64,000 bases of DNA, taken from positions 758,538 through 822,537 of the forward strand of contig MU004235.1 in assembly GCA_010405405.1 (NCBI GenBank), written 5' to 3'. Shown here in pieces: positions 1 through 12,580 of the stretch. Under the pieces are notes generated by a model. The model was not told where the DNA came from. It did no database searches and saw only the letters and a list, made by a program, of their open reading frames with translations. The DNA is from Microthyrium microscopicum. Taxonomy: Eukaryota; Ascomycota; Dothideomycetes; Microthyriales; Microthyriaceae. The translations under genes and the position numbers were made by a program. The first letter of the stretch is position 1, and each line of letters starts with the position of its first letter.

Positions 1-2556
1 CTATTGTGCATGCTTCTTGGAGCAATAGCACGGCGGCCTTGGCGAATACGCGGATCAGGATTGCTGTCCATGGCTCTGTGAGTAGTGCGCCGGCATTGAG
101 TGTCGGATGGAAGTTTTTGAGTGCGCCGTCTTCGCGTGGTGTGGCGCAACGTGCTAGATCAGAGACCATGTGTGCGTTATGTCGGCGTAGACAGCGCACG
201 AATGCTGTGCTGGTGCGCATATGCGCGTGCTGTGGATCGCCGAGACCAGCGGCGTCTATGGCAGCGATGACATCTGCGAGGAGTAGGGTGGCAAGGTGCC
301 AGTGGGCAGTAACGCAGATGTACCAGGTTTGTATACGGGGGTGGAGATGGTCGTGGTTAGTTATACAGTCTTGCACGAATGGCTCATACATGTTTTTCCA
401 ATGGTCATATATGCGGCGTGCATCGGTGATGGCGTCTTCAATTTTGCGGCATTCGGAACCACGGCTGAATAGGCTTTGGAGGAGGGTGACTTTGCGGTAG
501 AGAAGGACTTTTATGGGGGCAGCATCTGTAAGGGCGGCAGCGGCTTGGTCGTAGGTGCATGGGTAGCGTGGTTGGACACCGCGTCGGTTGGAGCGCTCTT
601 GGAGGAAGAAGTAGTCGTTCCAGAGTCGTGAGCCGGATGGTGTCTTGGGTGCTGTTTCGTCGGCGGAGAGGTTGAGGGCTTGGATGGATTCGGGTAGTAC
701 GTCACAGTCGTCATCGGCTACCACGAGAGGCCGCTGGTGCATAGCTGATGTGAGGGATTCGAGCATGTAGCCAAGCCATGCCATGAGGTCGACGGTCGCG
801 CGATCTTCAGAACTGAGAAGCGGTGTTGTGGGAATACCGCAGTCATTCATAGTCTTTGACTCACGCTCCCGGCGTTGTAATTTGTGTCGTAGCGAGTGCA
901 TGTTACGGACTCCCTGTTCGAGATAGATGGGTGGGCCATCCTCTTCAATGATTGCGTCTATTTGCTCTTCGAGGCTGTCGAAGTTGAAAGGATCGCTGGG
1001 GTTTGTGAATGGAGGCGTTGATCCGCGTCTTATTTCTGCTTGTTGTTCGGCACTCATAGGCTTTTGTATCAGTGAGAAAACAATGCAGGCGAATGCAACT
1101 TTGAATGACTCCATGTCTGCGCAGTCTACCAGCGCCTGTCTTGCATCATACCACATCTTTTCCTGCATTCTGCGGTCGTATTCCGGATGTGACGAACCAG
1201 CCTCGTCGGCTACGTGTGCGGCCGCACTTCTTCCAACCATCGATGGATGTTCTTCTCTGCTCCTTCTACTGCCTTGGGCCCATTGTGTTCCAAAGGCAAG
1301 TATCACCAAGTACAAAGCTTTCGAAGCCGCCTCCCCTTCTCGAACCGTAAGCGGTCGATTCCTTAACTTGCCTGCTGTGCGATCGAGAGCGTTGACGCGA
1401 TGGAATATTCGGTTCGGCCAATCTTTAGACCATGCTTGCTGCAGTGCCTGATTTGTGCTATCTCCCGGTCCATTTGTGATTGCTTTCATTCGATAAGGAC
1501 AGGTTCTTTCGTTGAGCCAACATGACAAGGCATTCTCCATGCTGTCGTGATAAATCTTCATCAAGCTTTTATCGATTAACTGTTTATTAGCGGTCGCTGC
1601 CAAAAGCTCGGATTGCGAAAAGTGAGAAAGATCAACATTGCATTGAAATGACTGGAAATCGAGCTGGTCCGGTTCTTCTTCGTTTGTGTCGGTGTCATAC
1701 GTTAGTAATCGTTTTTTGGTGTACAAGTATGATATGTCTGTTGCCAAGTCACTTGTCATTGATGATTGCGATCCTGCATAAGGTGGTTGAGGATATAAAA
1801 GCGACTGTGGAAGAAATGGAGGAACGGCATTTGGAAGCAATGAATGTCCGTACTGATCGTTCATGAGAGCTAAGTCTTGTTCTGGCGGCGGAACGGAATA
1901 GACTTCGCTGGTGGATGGAATGTCGAAGAAAAATTGGGGTTGGTATTGACCATTGCTGCCAGGAGTTGCTTTGACAGAATCATCGCTTGATTGGGAGTAC
2001 GAGGAGGCTGAGCCTTCCCGAAATGAATCTGGGGTTTCGACTTTTTGTTTCTTGGTCGGCCTGAAGGGTTCCTGGGGATTGTTGTCTTTCTGAGGTTTTG
2101 ATATTGGCTCATGGGATTTGAGCCATTCGAAGGTGCAGTTCTTTTTGGTCTTGGTGCAATAAGTGCAAGGTCCTGGAGTTTGCTGGGATTGCAGCCCTGT
2201 CATTGATACTGATTAGTTCTCAAGGCTCATGTTCCTTAGAGTATTGTGCAACAGCATTTAGCATTGCTACTTCACTTACCAGTATCCGAGCTGTCATATT
2301 GTGCTTCTAGAGAGTTTGCGTCTTCCTCCTTGACTTGCTGATCGCGCAGGACGACAGCGTCGCATCTTCGCTTGCCTTTCCGACATTGATCACAGCTACG
2401 ATTCTGTCGGCGAATAGGACCATTGCCGTTTTCTCGTACGGCACTGGTATTGGCTTGCTGCAAAGAAACAGTCGATGCGCCAGCAGTGTTGATTATCGCA
2501 GTATTCAAAGTGGAGGTTGGGTCAAACACAGAATAAGCAAAGCTGGCGCTTTCCAT
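1..2556 (-). CDS. AlcR-type Zn2Cys6 transcription factor, 3' end beyond the left edge
   Basis: Nuclear fungal transcription factor. Exon 1 is 2280-2556 and exon 2 is 2195 down to 1, still open at the window edge; the intron is 2196-2279 (GTAAGT...ACAG). The start is the ATG at 2556, because the reading frame upstream of it has no ATG. The N-terminal zinc cluster has a CDQCRKGKRRC half in exon 1 and a CTYCTKTKKNC half followed by TFEW in exon 2, with 37 residues between cysteines 3 and 4. Motifs QNRSCDQCRKGKRRCDA and NCTFEWL match the AlcR family (ethanol regulator of Aspergillus), which also has an extended linker (16 residues). The rest resembles a fungal TF middle-homology region and stays open for more than 700 codons. 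AlcR-type fold is confident; a role in alcohol metabolism is only inference, as no alcohol dehydrogenase gene is visible here. Confidence 0.85.
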
Positions 2557-4900
2557 GATTTTGGCGCGAAGGCGCGGGTCCGCAGGTGTGTTAGTAAAGA
2601 AAGGGGCAATGCGCAGTCGAGGTTGATGAGTGATCAAAGGCGCAATGAAAGGATAATAATATGTTGGTTGTCAGACGACAATGATGAGACGAGAGATGCG
2701 ATGCAGACAGATACCGGTAGACAGTAGAACCTACTAAGATTAGACTAGAATCCCCGCAGAAAGGGTTTGCCTCTTAGTCTTGATGTCGTTTTGAGTCTTG
2801 CCGCTCTCCACATCATACATGCATGCCATCCAATTCCAATGCACCGCACCGTGGGACCCTTGGCCAGATGCGGGGGAGATGGCAGCTTTGGGCGAGCTTT
2901 CTAGACGGTAGTCGCTACTCATGCAGATATTGGTTCCGCCGCCGCGCATTCATTTCACTTGACGGAAACGATGGATAACGGAACCTAGACTCAATCCAGT
3001 ATCATGGCAGAATGAAATTGATCGAATTGAACTACGGCAGGGCTCGCAATTGGTTGTGCGCCGGGAGAGCCGCGCGTGACTTTGGAAACCATTATGCTTT
3101 AGTGATGCTAAGAGTTTTGGGAAGGGGAGCTTATTCGGGGCAACGGGCGACGTCCTGCACTGTGGTTGTGTGGTTGTCTTGGCTCAAGTTGTGCTGTCTG
3201 CTCTCTGGGTGCATGTGGTGTATGGTTAATCGCGCCAGTTGGCCAAATTGTGCAGGCCATAGATGATAGTGCGCATCGCTACATCGCTGCGTCGCTGCAG
3301 TGCTGTACTGAAGAGAAGAGAGAAGAATAATGAGATGGTGGTAGGTCAGGGCGCAAAGTATCCACTATGATCGCTACTGCCTTTGCTCCACACTTCAACC
3401 ACCATCCGACCTTCCAAGCCATCCAATCTGCTTTAAACCTTTAACCGTTTGAGCAATATCGAGGACAAGCACTTTGATAACCACCACCGCCATCTGCAAC
3501 GACTACAATTCGATAGAGCAACGACAACTCAATATAATAGACTCGGATCGAGTCAAGCCCGAGACGATGTCTTGGCTTCCTGACTCTGGCTAGGTAGCTA
3601 AACAAGGGAATTTCTCGATTAGACTTTGCTTCGGACTACTACTACCTAGAGTATTAGGTTTTCAGGAGCGGTCTGCAAACAGGCCAAGAAACTAGCCATT
3701 TAGGCTTTTCAAAAACTAGTTGACATGCAGAAAGAATATTCGAGAAAACCAGGGTCGACTGGGTCAGTGGGTACTAGAGTTCACACTGACAGCCAGGACA
3801 ACAGGCCAATAATGATAGCTTGGGTCGCAGTTGATTTATGTGGCCAGGATTAAGTCAACGGATTGACCGTGTCGTGAAAACTTGTCTATCAAGCGCATTA
3901 CTGGCGATGGCGACAGTGGACATGAAGCACTTGATCGTACCTCCCAGAACACAATAGTTTGCATATATCATAGTCGATCATTGGTTTATGCGAAGAATAA
4001 CATTTTGCTTGTCCATTGGCAACCTATCGCGCTCAAGATGCCACAACTGATGAAAGCATATCTATCTAACTGTGTACATTGTACACAAATATAAAAGCTT
4101 TTTGTTCTTTGTAACTGGTCTTTTTTACTATGTAGTATCAGTGGATTCTGACGGTGAAAGTAACCAATCTTTGACGTCTTTCCTACTTTAGTGCCAGCAC
4201 ATATCAAATACAACAGTACTCTATGGACCATAAGCTATCTTTGCACAATTTCCGTCCAACTCTAATATAGAAGATGAACTCTATACCATTGCAGAAAGTT
4301 TCACGCCTGTGTCATGCTATTCGATACTTAGATTATTACTTGACAATGTAAGGGCATGGCAAGTTTGAGGGTGCTCTCATCATTTATTTTGCTTTTTGCT
4401 TTTTGCTTCACATTGCGACTATCAATAAGCAAGTATACGTTCGTCAGAATATTCCCCTGACACATACGATAGTATATTTACCAGGTTGGAACCTTAACCA
4501 TTTTTAAATGATCAAGATCTTCCCCCACGCAACTCTCCAAGGGTTGTCAAGTTTGTCAAGTTTGTCATTCTCATTCTTCAAGATGCCAGCGAAGACGCTA
4601 ATCGAAATGGAGAAGCAGCATACTGATTCAGCTTTTGCGCTAGCCATCTTCAGTTTAGCTTTGTATTCTAAATTCAACGGCTACATTGTTTTTTATGTTT
4701 TCAACCGTGAAAATTCCCTAATTGGGGTCACGATAATTTGATTCGTGATTTTTGATCTGCAGCATTTAGAGAAAAGATGCTGCACACGGAGCGCAATGTA
4801 TCGCTCTACATCCACATTAAAATATACAGCTCTATTTATACACCGGCTCCAGAATTTCACACCATTATAAAATATGTCGTAAGAGAAATTTGTGATCCGC
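2557..4900. other. intergenic region between the AlcR-type gene and the laccase
   Basis: About 2.3 kb with no convincing gene. The part near 3300-3550 is pyrimidine/CT-rich and looks like promoter or UTR of the zinc-cluster gene. The part near 4100-4890 is AT-rich and probably holds the laccase 3' UTR. Short open frames here have no recognisable domains or consistent introns. Confidence 0.5.
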
Positions 4901-7900
4901 TTACACGCCAGAGTCCAAGACGGTGACCTGGTTCGCGTTTGCGAAAGTCTTCCAGGCAGCACAGGTGCCCGTAAGAGAGCACGAGTCTGATACTCCGCCA
5001 CCTGACACAATCTGGCTTTGCATTTCAACGAACTGCAGCGCGAAGCCCATGGATGTATGCTGTGAGTTGTTAGTTTGAGACTCAAAAATAGGACGATTGA
5101 GGAACTTACCCATCCAATGTGGCAATGAGCTAGCCAGACACCTGGGTTGTCGGTCACGAAGGCAATGACAACGTAACCTGCAGTGGGCATGAGCACAGTG
5201 TCTCTACGTGGAGGATTGACCAAGTTCAGAACTGTGCTTGAGCTATAGGTGCCAGCGCCAGATGCCAGGATCAAGAAATCGTGACCGTGGAGATGGATGG
5301 GATGTGGCAGAGGGATTGGCGATTCGATGATTACGTAGACCCATTGATCCTTCGTGGGAAGAGGCAGAAGGAGTGAGCCAGAGTAGTTGGTGGTCACGTT
5401 GTTCTCGGCGATCTCGTAAAGAGTTGGGTCGTCGTACTGCGAGAAGAAGGTTTGTCCGTTGAGGTACCACTTGAAAAGACTGGCTTGGTTGGCGGCCTGT
5501 TCAGCGCAGTTAGATTTCAGTACTTGGAGAGTGTTTCTAGTAGACTTACAATGACGACGGTCAGAGGACCTTCAGTAATGTCAGCTGTACCAGCATTCTT
5601 TGCAACATAAGGAACGAGAGAAGCCAAAGGCTCGTCGATACAAGCATCAGTGTAGTTGAAGCCAGTGGTGGTTGGAGTTCCTGTAGAGTTGAGTCCAGCA
5701 TAATTGAAGACAGCCTTGATGTCGCGGTTCTGGATGGTGTGAGCGCAAGACTCTTGGTTGTCAGCACGAAGCCAGTAGGAGCCCGCGGTCTGGTTAGCAT
5801 GGATGATGATATCATAACGCTGACCAATGTTGATGTTCAAGATGTTGGTGGTATATGGAACAATGGGCACCAGATCGTTGGCGATAACGTCGAAGGAATG
5901 TCCATCAAGAGAGAACTTGTATGTAGATTGAATGGCAACATTGACAAGTCTCAAACGGTAGGATTTGCCTTGTTGGATGTTATTGAAGGTAAGACGAGTT
6001 CCAGAAATTGCAGTTGCGTTGGTAGCTCCGCTGACACCATTATCCCATACGTTTTGGCCGTTGAGAAGACCTGTATCCATAGTTTGAGGTCCGCCGAAAG
6101 TGGCTCCGGTGGCAGGATTGGTGGTGGCATTTTGAGCCATATCATACATGCTGTCAACAGTGCGGTGAGTCCAATCTTGAATCATAAGTGGGCCAAGATC
6201 TTCATCGTAGGCTTTGGTGGACGGGCCGTCAATAACAATTGGACCGAAAACACCTTCCCAAGTTTGAATGGCAAAATGACTGTGATACCATGAGGAGCCG
6301 TATTGCTCAGCGACCCAAGTATAGGTCATGGAAGATCCAGGGGCAATTGGGCATTGAGTGATTGATGGAACACCGTCCATCATATTGTTATTGAGTTGTC
6401 GGATTCCGTGGAAATGGATGCTGGTTCCGTTCTTCGAAGTAGTCAGTTTGTTGTTTACTGTCACAACAACGGTATCACCCCAGCTAGCCTCGATAGTTGG
6501 GCCTGGCATTTGACCATTGACAACCATTGCGAAGCGTGGGACGCCATCTGGGCTGAGCTTGGTTTCGGTGATATCAAAGTTGTAGTGAACAACCTTGCAA
6601 GTCTTTGGTGGTGCCGTAGTATAATAGTCAGTGGCGATGGTCAAGCCGCAGTACTTGTCAGTTCCTGGTTGTCCTTGGCAAGGAGTACAATTAGGAAGCG
6701 TGCTGGCGCTTGGAGCCGCAGAGCTAACACAGGTCGCCGCACTGCTGGAGGAGGATGACGACGAAACTGTTGAAGAGCTTGCTATCGAGCTTGATGATGA
6801 TGCTGGGAAGCATGAGATATCGTAGAAGAGATATGGACTCGCGGCATTAGCGTTGAAGTTGCCAGCAACAGCAGCTGTGTAAGTAAGACACTCTGTGCCA
6901 CTACCACCGAAAGCGAATGACAGACATGACTGGGTTCTGCAGATAGCAGCACAGCTGGCAGTATCGGCAACGGTTCCACTGTAGTATGCTGCGGCAGGAT
7001 TTCCAGCATCGTACCCAGGTAATCCACAGGATGCGCTGACGGATGGAACTGCTGAGCTCAAGGTAGCCGATGATGTGATTGAAACCGATGAGGCGAGGCT
7101 GGAGGAGACTGGCGCGCTGGAGGAAACTGGTGTACTGGAGGACGCTGGAACCGACGAAGACGCGCTGGAGGAAACTGGGGCAGATGATGAAGCCTTGCTG
7201 GACACTGATGCACTCGACGAGGCAGGTACTGATGAGGACGCCTTGCTGGACGACACTGGCGCGCTTGATGATACAGGTGTCGATGATGACGCCTTGCTTG
7301 AAGACACTGCTGCACTGGATGAAACAGGTGCTGATGATGACGCCTTGCTAGATGAGACTGGTGCACTGGATGATGCTGGCACTGACGACGACGCTTTGCT
7401 GGATGATGCTGGCACGGACGACGACGCTTTGCTGGATGAAACCGGTACTGACGATGATGCCTTGCTAGAAGATACTGGTGTGCTCGATGGGACCGACGAG
7501 GGTGCCTTGCTGGATGATGCTGGAACAGAGGATGATGCTTTGCTCGAGGTCACTGGCGCAGACGATGTTGGCTTCACAGACGACGATGTCTTTACTGACG
7601 AAGAGGATGGGGCGCGGGTAGAGGAGCTAACTTTAACGCTCGACGAGCTGCTCACTCCGCAAGTGCCAAAGGTCGATTGGCAACCAGTTCCGCAAGAAGC
7701 GGCGTCTGAGCCACACGTGCCAGCCTGTTTATTGTTAGTTGATAGCTCTTGTTAGGGCATGCGGCATTTTGAAGTCTCGTAAGACATGGAACGACGAAGG
7801 AGCTGCACCAACATCTCCGATTTGATATGCACTGAGTGGGATAGATAACGTACCTTGCTACAGCAGTTACCAAAACCACTTCCTTCGCAGTTTGGCCCGA

Positions 7901-8514
7901 TTCCAAAAGAACCGCCGCATTTGCCATTGGAGCTACAGATACGTTAGCCAGATCGATTGGAAGACACACCCGATAAATATATTTCGCTTCCGAAGTATGA
8001 GGCGACGCAGGCTACACGCTAGAATCGTTATCCACTTCAATGTTGTATCAATCCTCGACCATTGATACCTTGTCCACAACTTCGAGGAGAGTAACAGCAT
8101 TCATAAAATAACTCAAAGACAAGACACGTACCTGACGGTTTGTAGGAAGCCAATATCAGGGCAGTATCCGAAAGATTCCTGGCAACCTAGAAATAGAGTC
8201 AATTGTCATGTCAAGAGAGCATAAAACAAAGCCTTGAAAACCACAGGAAACAAAGTTTCAAGAACTTTCAATTCTTTTCGTGGGCCAAACCAAGGTGAGC
8301 AATCTTGAGATTGATAGCACTTACCAGTACCGCAGTAACTAGAGCCAGTACCACAAAAGCCGAACGCTGAGCAACATTGACCTGAAGCGCACTTGGCGCC
8401 GAATGCGAGAAAACCACAAGTAGAGCCACGCTCTTCGAGTGACACTAGATTACTTGGGGCTGCGAGAACGCTGCCCACCCGTAGGAGGACAAAAGCTGCG
8501 AGGCTAAACCTCAT
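4901..8514 (-). CDS. modular secreted laccase: two hevein domains, Ser-rich stalk, PAN-like domain, multicopper oxidase
   Basis: Secreted blue-copper oxidase (phenol oxidation, O2 to water). Six exons: 8325-8514, 8132-8186, 7854-7932, 5550-7724, 5110-5496, 4901-5059; about 1014 aa, phases all close. Order: signal peptide (RFSLAAFVLLRVGSVLAA), hevein/CBM18 domain 1 (8 Cys, split by intron 1), hevein domain 2 (8 Cys, exons 3-4), Ser/Ala/Pro-rich repeats about residues 128-335, a Cys-spaced PAN/apple-like module about 340-414, then three cupredoxin domains from about 455. Copper motifs: HFHG (~542), WYHSH (~587), HPIHLHGH (~895), HCHIGWH (~957-963). The residue at the type-1 axial position is Phe (~968). 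The chain ends in DSGV, the C-terminal plug typical of ascomycete laccases. Chitin anchoring, perhaps to the fungus's own wall, is inference. All copper ligands are present. Confidence 0.9.
7060..7640 (-). repeat. degenerate Ser-rich coding repeats in the laccase stalk
   Basis: Coding tandem repeat with units such as SSSKASSSVPA and SSSAPV, built from TCC/TCG/AGC-rich blocks. It gives an O-glycosylated-type linker between the chitin-binding and catalytic parts. The long open frame on the opposite strand here is a by-product of this composition. Length variation between strains would be expected. Confidence 0.8.
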
Positions 8515-11500
8515 TGTGAGTTTGATATACTGATCAGATAAACGAGTGACTGAAAAGTTGGTAAATTAAAACGACTAAAAATTTAAAGAAAGACTGAAGT
8601 GAATGACATCCAAACGAGTGTGATGTTTTGAGGAAAAGCGACGATGAATTTCGCAAAGCAAAGGAACCTCGAGCGAGAGAAAGGTCTTAAGGTATGTGAA
8701 CGTTCAAGTCCTACCGTAGCCAGCCTGATTCCACAGTTCGCCAAAAACAACGCCACGACAGACACGGTCGGAAGTGGCGTTCTGTATCCCTTTAGTTTGG
8801 TGGAGGTGAGCCAAACTGTCAAGAGTCAAGACTTAAGACTGGAAGCAAGAGCATGGTTGTAGGATATCCACAATAAGGGAGGTTCTCGATAATAATGGTA
8901 ATGATTACACGCACACAAGAATCCTCTAACTGTGATGGTAATTCAGAGTCAGACAAAGAGGATTGACCGGACCCCGTAGACTTCTTCCATAGTGTGTTCG
9001 TGATTTCACCATGACTGCTATCATGAAGTCAATTGTGCACCACAGTTGTTCGGGGCTCAAAAGTACACAAGCACTGGTCCAGCAGCGATGTATATCTCGG
9101 TAGTCACTACTTCCTAGGACTTGAACTCGTCTCAAGTCGGGAAGTTCTCGTAGTTTTACTTGCCTAGAATCCAAGATATTCTTAGATCTGTCAACGTCAA
9201 TATTGAACGGTAGAGGATAACAGTGGACGAATGATAACACAAACGACCTCCTTGCGAAAGGGGAAGTCTAAGAGGCTTGGCAGGTACCACCCCCAGAAAC
9301 CGGTCGAAAAGCACGCCAATCCAAGAATGAAAGTCGATCGACAAGGCTGATGCTTGCTTAGAGGAGTTCTGGAGCGAATAGGAGAGAATAGCTTTGCGAT
9401 TGAGCACGGAGAATTTTGTGGTGGCGTAAGGTCTGTCAACCCCTGCAAGCAAACAAAGCAAGGAGAAGTTGACTCCTGTTGAACAACCGTGGCGGCTTAA
9501 AGATCACAACCATCCCTCTGTCTTTGGCGCGTCGTGAAATGTTCAACGGATTCTTGGATTTCGTGGTCAGCATCATGCACGCTGATTTTGAACATACGGA
9601 TAATAGACAAAGTGCCTAGTAGAAGGAGCCGCACCGCAAGTATTACACTGGCGTATAGCTTCACTGTGCCTGAGAGTACCGGGTAACCGAGACCGGTTGG
9701 CATCGAATGGTATTATGGTACGGGTAATGGTAGCTTTCCAAGCTTCCAAGTTTGGTGATAGGTAGTATTTGGCAAGTCTTGAGCTGGCCTGGAGTCCTGG
9801 ACGTGTTCGTCTCACTTTAGCACCGCACTTCCCCACATGATTCCCATGGCATACGGTAGTCACATCAGTGATTAATCGCTCTGGAGCGCTGAGCGTGTAC
9901 TGGTACTGGATCCACTTGGGATGGGAATCGACTTTTTGCTTGTTCAAAGTGTTACAAACATTCAACTGGTATCATAGGTTATGATCGATGAGCATTATTA
10001 AGGGCAGCACCCATATCCCGATCATTATCATAATCATAATGCTGCACTTGCGCTGACTCCTGAGAAACCATGCATGATGCACTGGCCCACTTTAAAATGT
10101 TGCATCATGCCATCAACGGTCCACAATTCGCATGACAGGTCGCAGTGTAATTGAGGATTCAGCATAATTTCTAACGCAAGCATGAGGTTCCATAAAATTC
10201 ATGTTGTAGCTGCTTCGCAGTGTGACGGTGTGATAGAAACATCTGTCAAATTTCAATGGGATCACCACATGAAGTGTGCTGAAGTAAACAAGAGTCCAGA
10301 TCCAGATCCCGATAATCAAGATTCGAGACGATCTTTTAACTCTACTCACGCGTGCAAGGCTAAGTTCCTCGGCTTTTCTAGCGTGATTCTAGAGTGTCAA
10401 ACTCGCGGAAGTTCTGGATTGGCGCGAGGCTTGGTCCTTTTCCAAGGGTCCTTTCACATCCACAACTTTACACCGTCAAGCCTCACCGTTCCCTAGAAGA
10501 GCTCGGCCACGCGCCTCCTGTGAGTCCTGTCAGATGGTCACCTTTTCGACCGTTAGTCCCATTGGTTGTCGACATCGTTCGTGACTCGTTCTGGCCCCCT
10601 GGGCTCGTGGTCCTCAAAGTCAAAGACCCGAAGCTTTGATATTCTCCTTGTGAAACATTCTGCGCCGGCTCGCAGTCTGGAGGGTCGGCAGCTGAAATCT
10701 TTAATAAGCTAAAGTTTGATAACCCCTTCGGCGTTTTATAAAGCTTACCAAACAACTTTAAGCTTGTAATAGCAAACGTTACTTATCAAGGAATAGCTAA
10801 TCCACTTTCGATCCACTTCCCGTTAGGAAAATATACGGAACTTAAGGAACCAAGCAGTTTTGAGGCTTAAATCTATTATATAGCGCTAATGGATTACGTT
10901 AGCGCTATATAAGTACCATTGTTTTTTGAGTAACACCTTACTTGATCAGGCGACGGATCAGGTTCTTATTATTACGGATCCGGGTTGCCGACCCTCCAGA
11001 GTAATCTGATATTCCAAGATAACAGCGGCTAGATAATTCTGGAACCGAATCGTTACGCGAAGATCAAGTTGTAAGGCGTCGGAGTAGGCTCCGCGCGGCT
11101 GATTGACTTACCGCAGAAGCTAGAACTATTACCATCAACTCTACCAAGAGCTGAAATAAGGTGATAGACTGATGTTCAATACGTCACGCAAACTCTTCTT
11201 TTCAACATTGTTAGTTTTTTCTAAAAGGCCTTGGTAAGGTTTTTGAACCAACATATCAACAAAATCAACTGCAAACTAAGGAAATACATCAGGAATCCAG
11301 GAAGCACATGACAAGTCAGTTGTGTGCTGCGTGGGTTGATAGTATAATAAGGAGAAGCATCAAAGTATTGTCAGATTCTTCTTCTGATAATGTGCTTCTA
11401 ATGATGGAATGGTTCGTCTTTCTACCCATTGATACTCTACTGTCTGGTATCTAGTATTGGCCAGAAACCAAAGGTGCATATATGAAACCCTCTGCGGACA

Positions 11501-12049
11501 ATGGGTCGGGGAAAGCAACGAGACTGAGGTGCTTTTAGTATTTTGACACATACACAAAGAGTCAAAGCAGCTGTCATACATAGAAAGCGTTGCGCATCTG
11601 ACCCTGTGCATTCTTTCTGCTTCTGCAGCAGCGCCAGATGATGAAAAGTATTTCATACGAGGAACATTACCACGACGGTTAGAACCATGATCAATCACGT
11701 TCAACTGTCGGAAGCATAGCAGCGTTTGGTCACATAGAAGGCATGATGATGGTGGTATATTCCCCGAGGTGGAAAGTCGGCGCTCTTTTTGACGTTTGGC
11801 GGCACAAACAACCACCTTTCCTAAAGCCTTTTGGCGTTTTATCGAATTCGGATATCATTACCTGGCAGCCTGCACCAGATCAAGATTTCATATCACATAT
11901 TGTCCATTCAATTGACTGCGATACCAAAGACATATGAGAAGCTTCCAAAGTGGGGATTTGTCCCAACAAGCGCTGCATGTACACTGTATTCATAACTCCT
12001 GCGGAAATATACAAAGAAGACAATCGGAGCAGAACTCGTATGGAAGAAT
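8515..12049. other. gene-poor region containing one MITE-like element
   Basis: About 3.5 kb without a supportable gene. Apart from the inverted-repeat element at 10676-11000 I see no structured feature. The open frame at 11360-11815 (minus) is Cys-containing but shows no recognisable domain or intron signals; it may be chance. Confidence 0.45.
10676..11000. mobile_element. MITE-like non-autonomous element with 15-bp terminal inverted repeats
   Basis: The ends are perfect 15-bp inverted repeats: TCTGGAGGGTCGGCA at 10676-10690 and its complement at 10986-11000. The 325-bp interior has no coding capacity, is AT-rich, and carries a perfect 14-bp stem with a 9-nt loop (TTATATAGCGCTAA at 10876-10889 pairing with 10899-10912). 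This is the layout of a miniature DNA transposon. No clear target-site duplication is visible, so the superfamily is undecided. I see only one copy in this window. Confidence 0.55.
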
Positions 12050-12580
12050 CTATGCAGAAGCACCAGCTTTCTCGGGAACTGCATCCTCACTCTCCGCGGA
12101 CGCGCCCTTGGGTCTCGCAAGAATCTCGATGCTGCCTGTAATCCGCTTAGTACTTGCAACCTATGTCGATATTCGGAGAGATACATACGCTGCACCAAGC
12201 TCAAGTTGGACTTCTTTTGGCCCTCAGCATCGTCGTATGAAGACATGCGCGCATCTGCATCCAAATGGATCAGTGTTCTACACCCCGTCAGCATAAGCAT
12301 TTCTTCCACTGGTTATCATGTCCTACCCCTTTTGTAGCGAGAGCAGAAAGTCTCGGGCGCCGCCTTCCGCAAAGCTGGCAACACGGAACCAGCTGGTCTT
12401 GCGATCGTCTGATGGTCCATAGCTCGATGCGACAACGTAGCGAACAAGTTCTTTGCCGGTGCTGGTGGCGACGAGCTCGGGTTCAGCGCCTAGGCGGCCG
12501 ATGACTTGCATGCGCGCGAGGTTCGGACGAGGGGTTGTGCTGAAGGCGCGGCGAAACATTGGGCGCATCATTGTGGTCAT
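12050..12580 (-). CDS. rim1: mitochondrial single-stranded DNA-binding protein (Rim1/mtSSB)
   Basis: OB-fold protein that coats single-stranded mitochondrial DNA during replication. Exons 12327-12580, 12189-12277, 12050-12135; 142 aa, phases close. It begins MTTMMRPMFRRAFSTTPRP, an Arg/Ser-rich mitochondrial presequence, then the SSB core: MQVIGRLGAEPELV, VRYVVASS, TSWFRVASFAEG, then HLDADARMSSYDDAEG after intron 1 and a C-terminal SIEILARPK. The C-terminal tail is acidic/Ala-rich as in fungal homologues. Two in-frame ATGs lie four codons apart near the start; the first is used here. Confidence 0.9.

Noticed and set aside
7075-7755. 226-codon open frame on the plus strand, Asp/Glu/Ala/Leu-rich repeats
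   Set aside because: It is the antisense of the Ser-rich laccase stalk; its repeat composition is dictated by the coding strand and it has no domain or promoter.
11360-11815. 151-codon minus frame with several cysteines
   Set aside because: No regular Cys spacing, signal peptide or domain; composition resembles chance translation.
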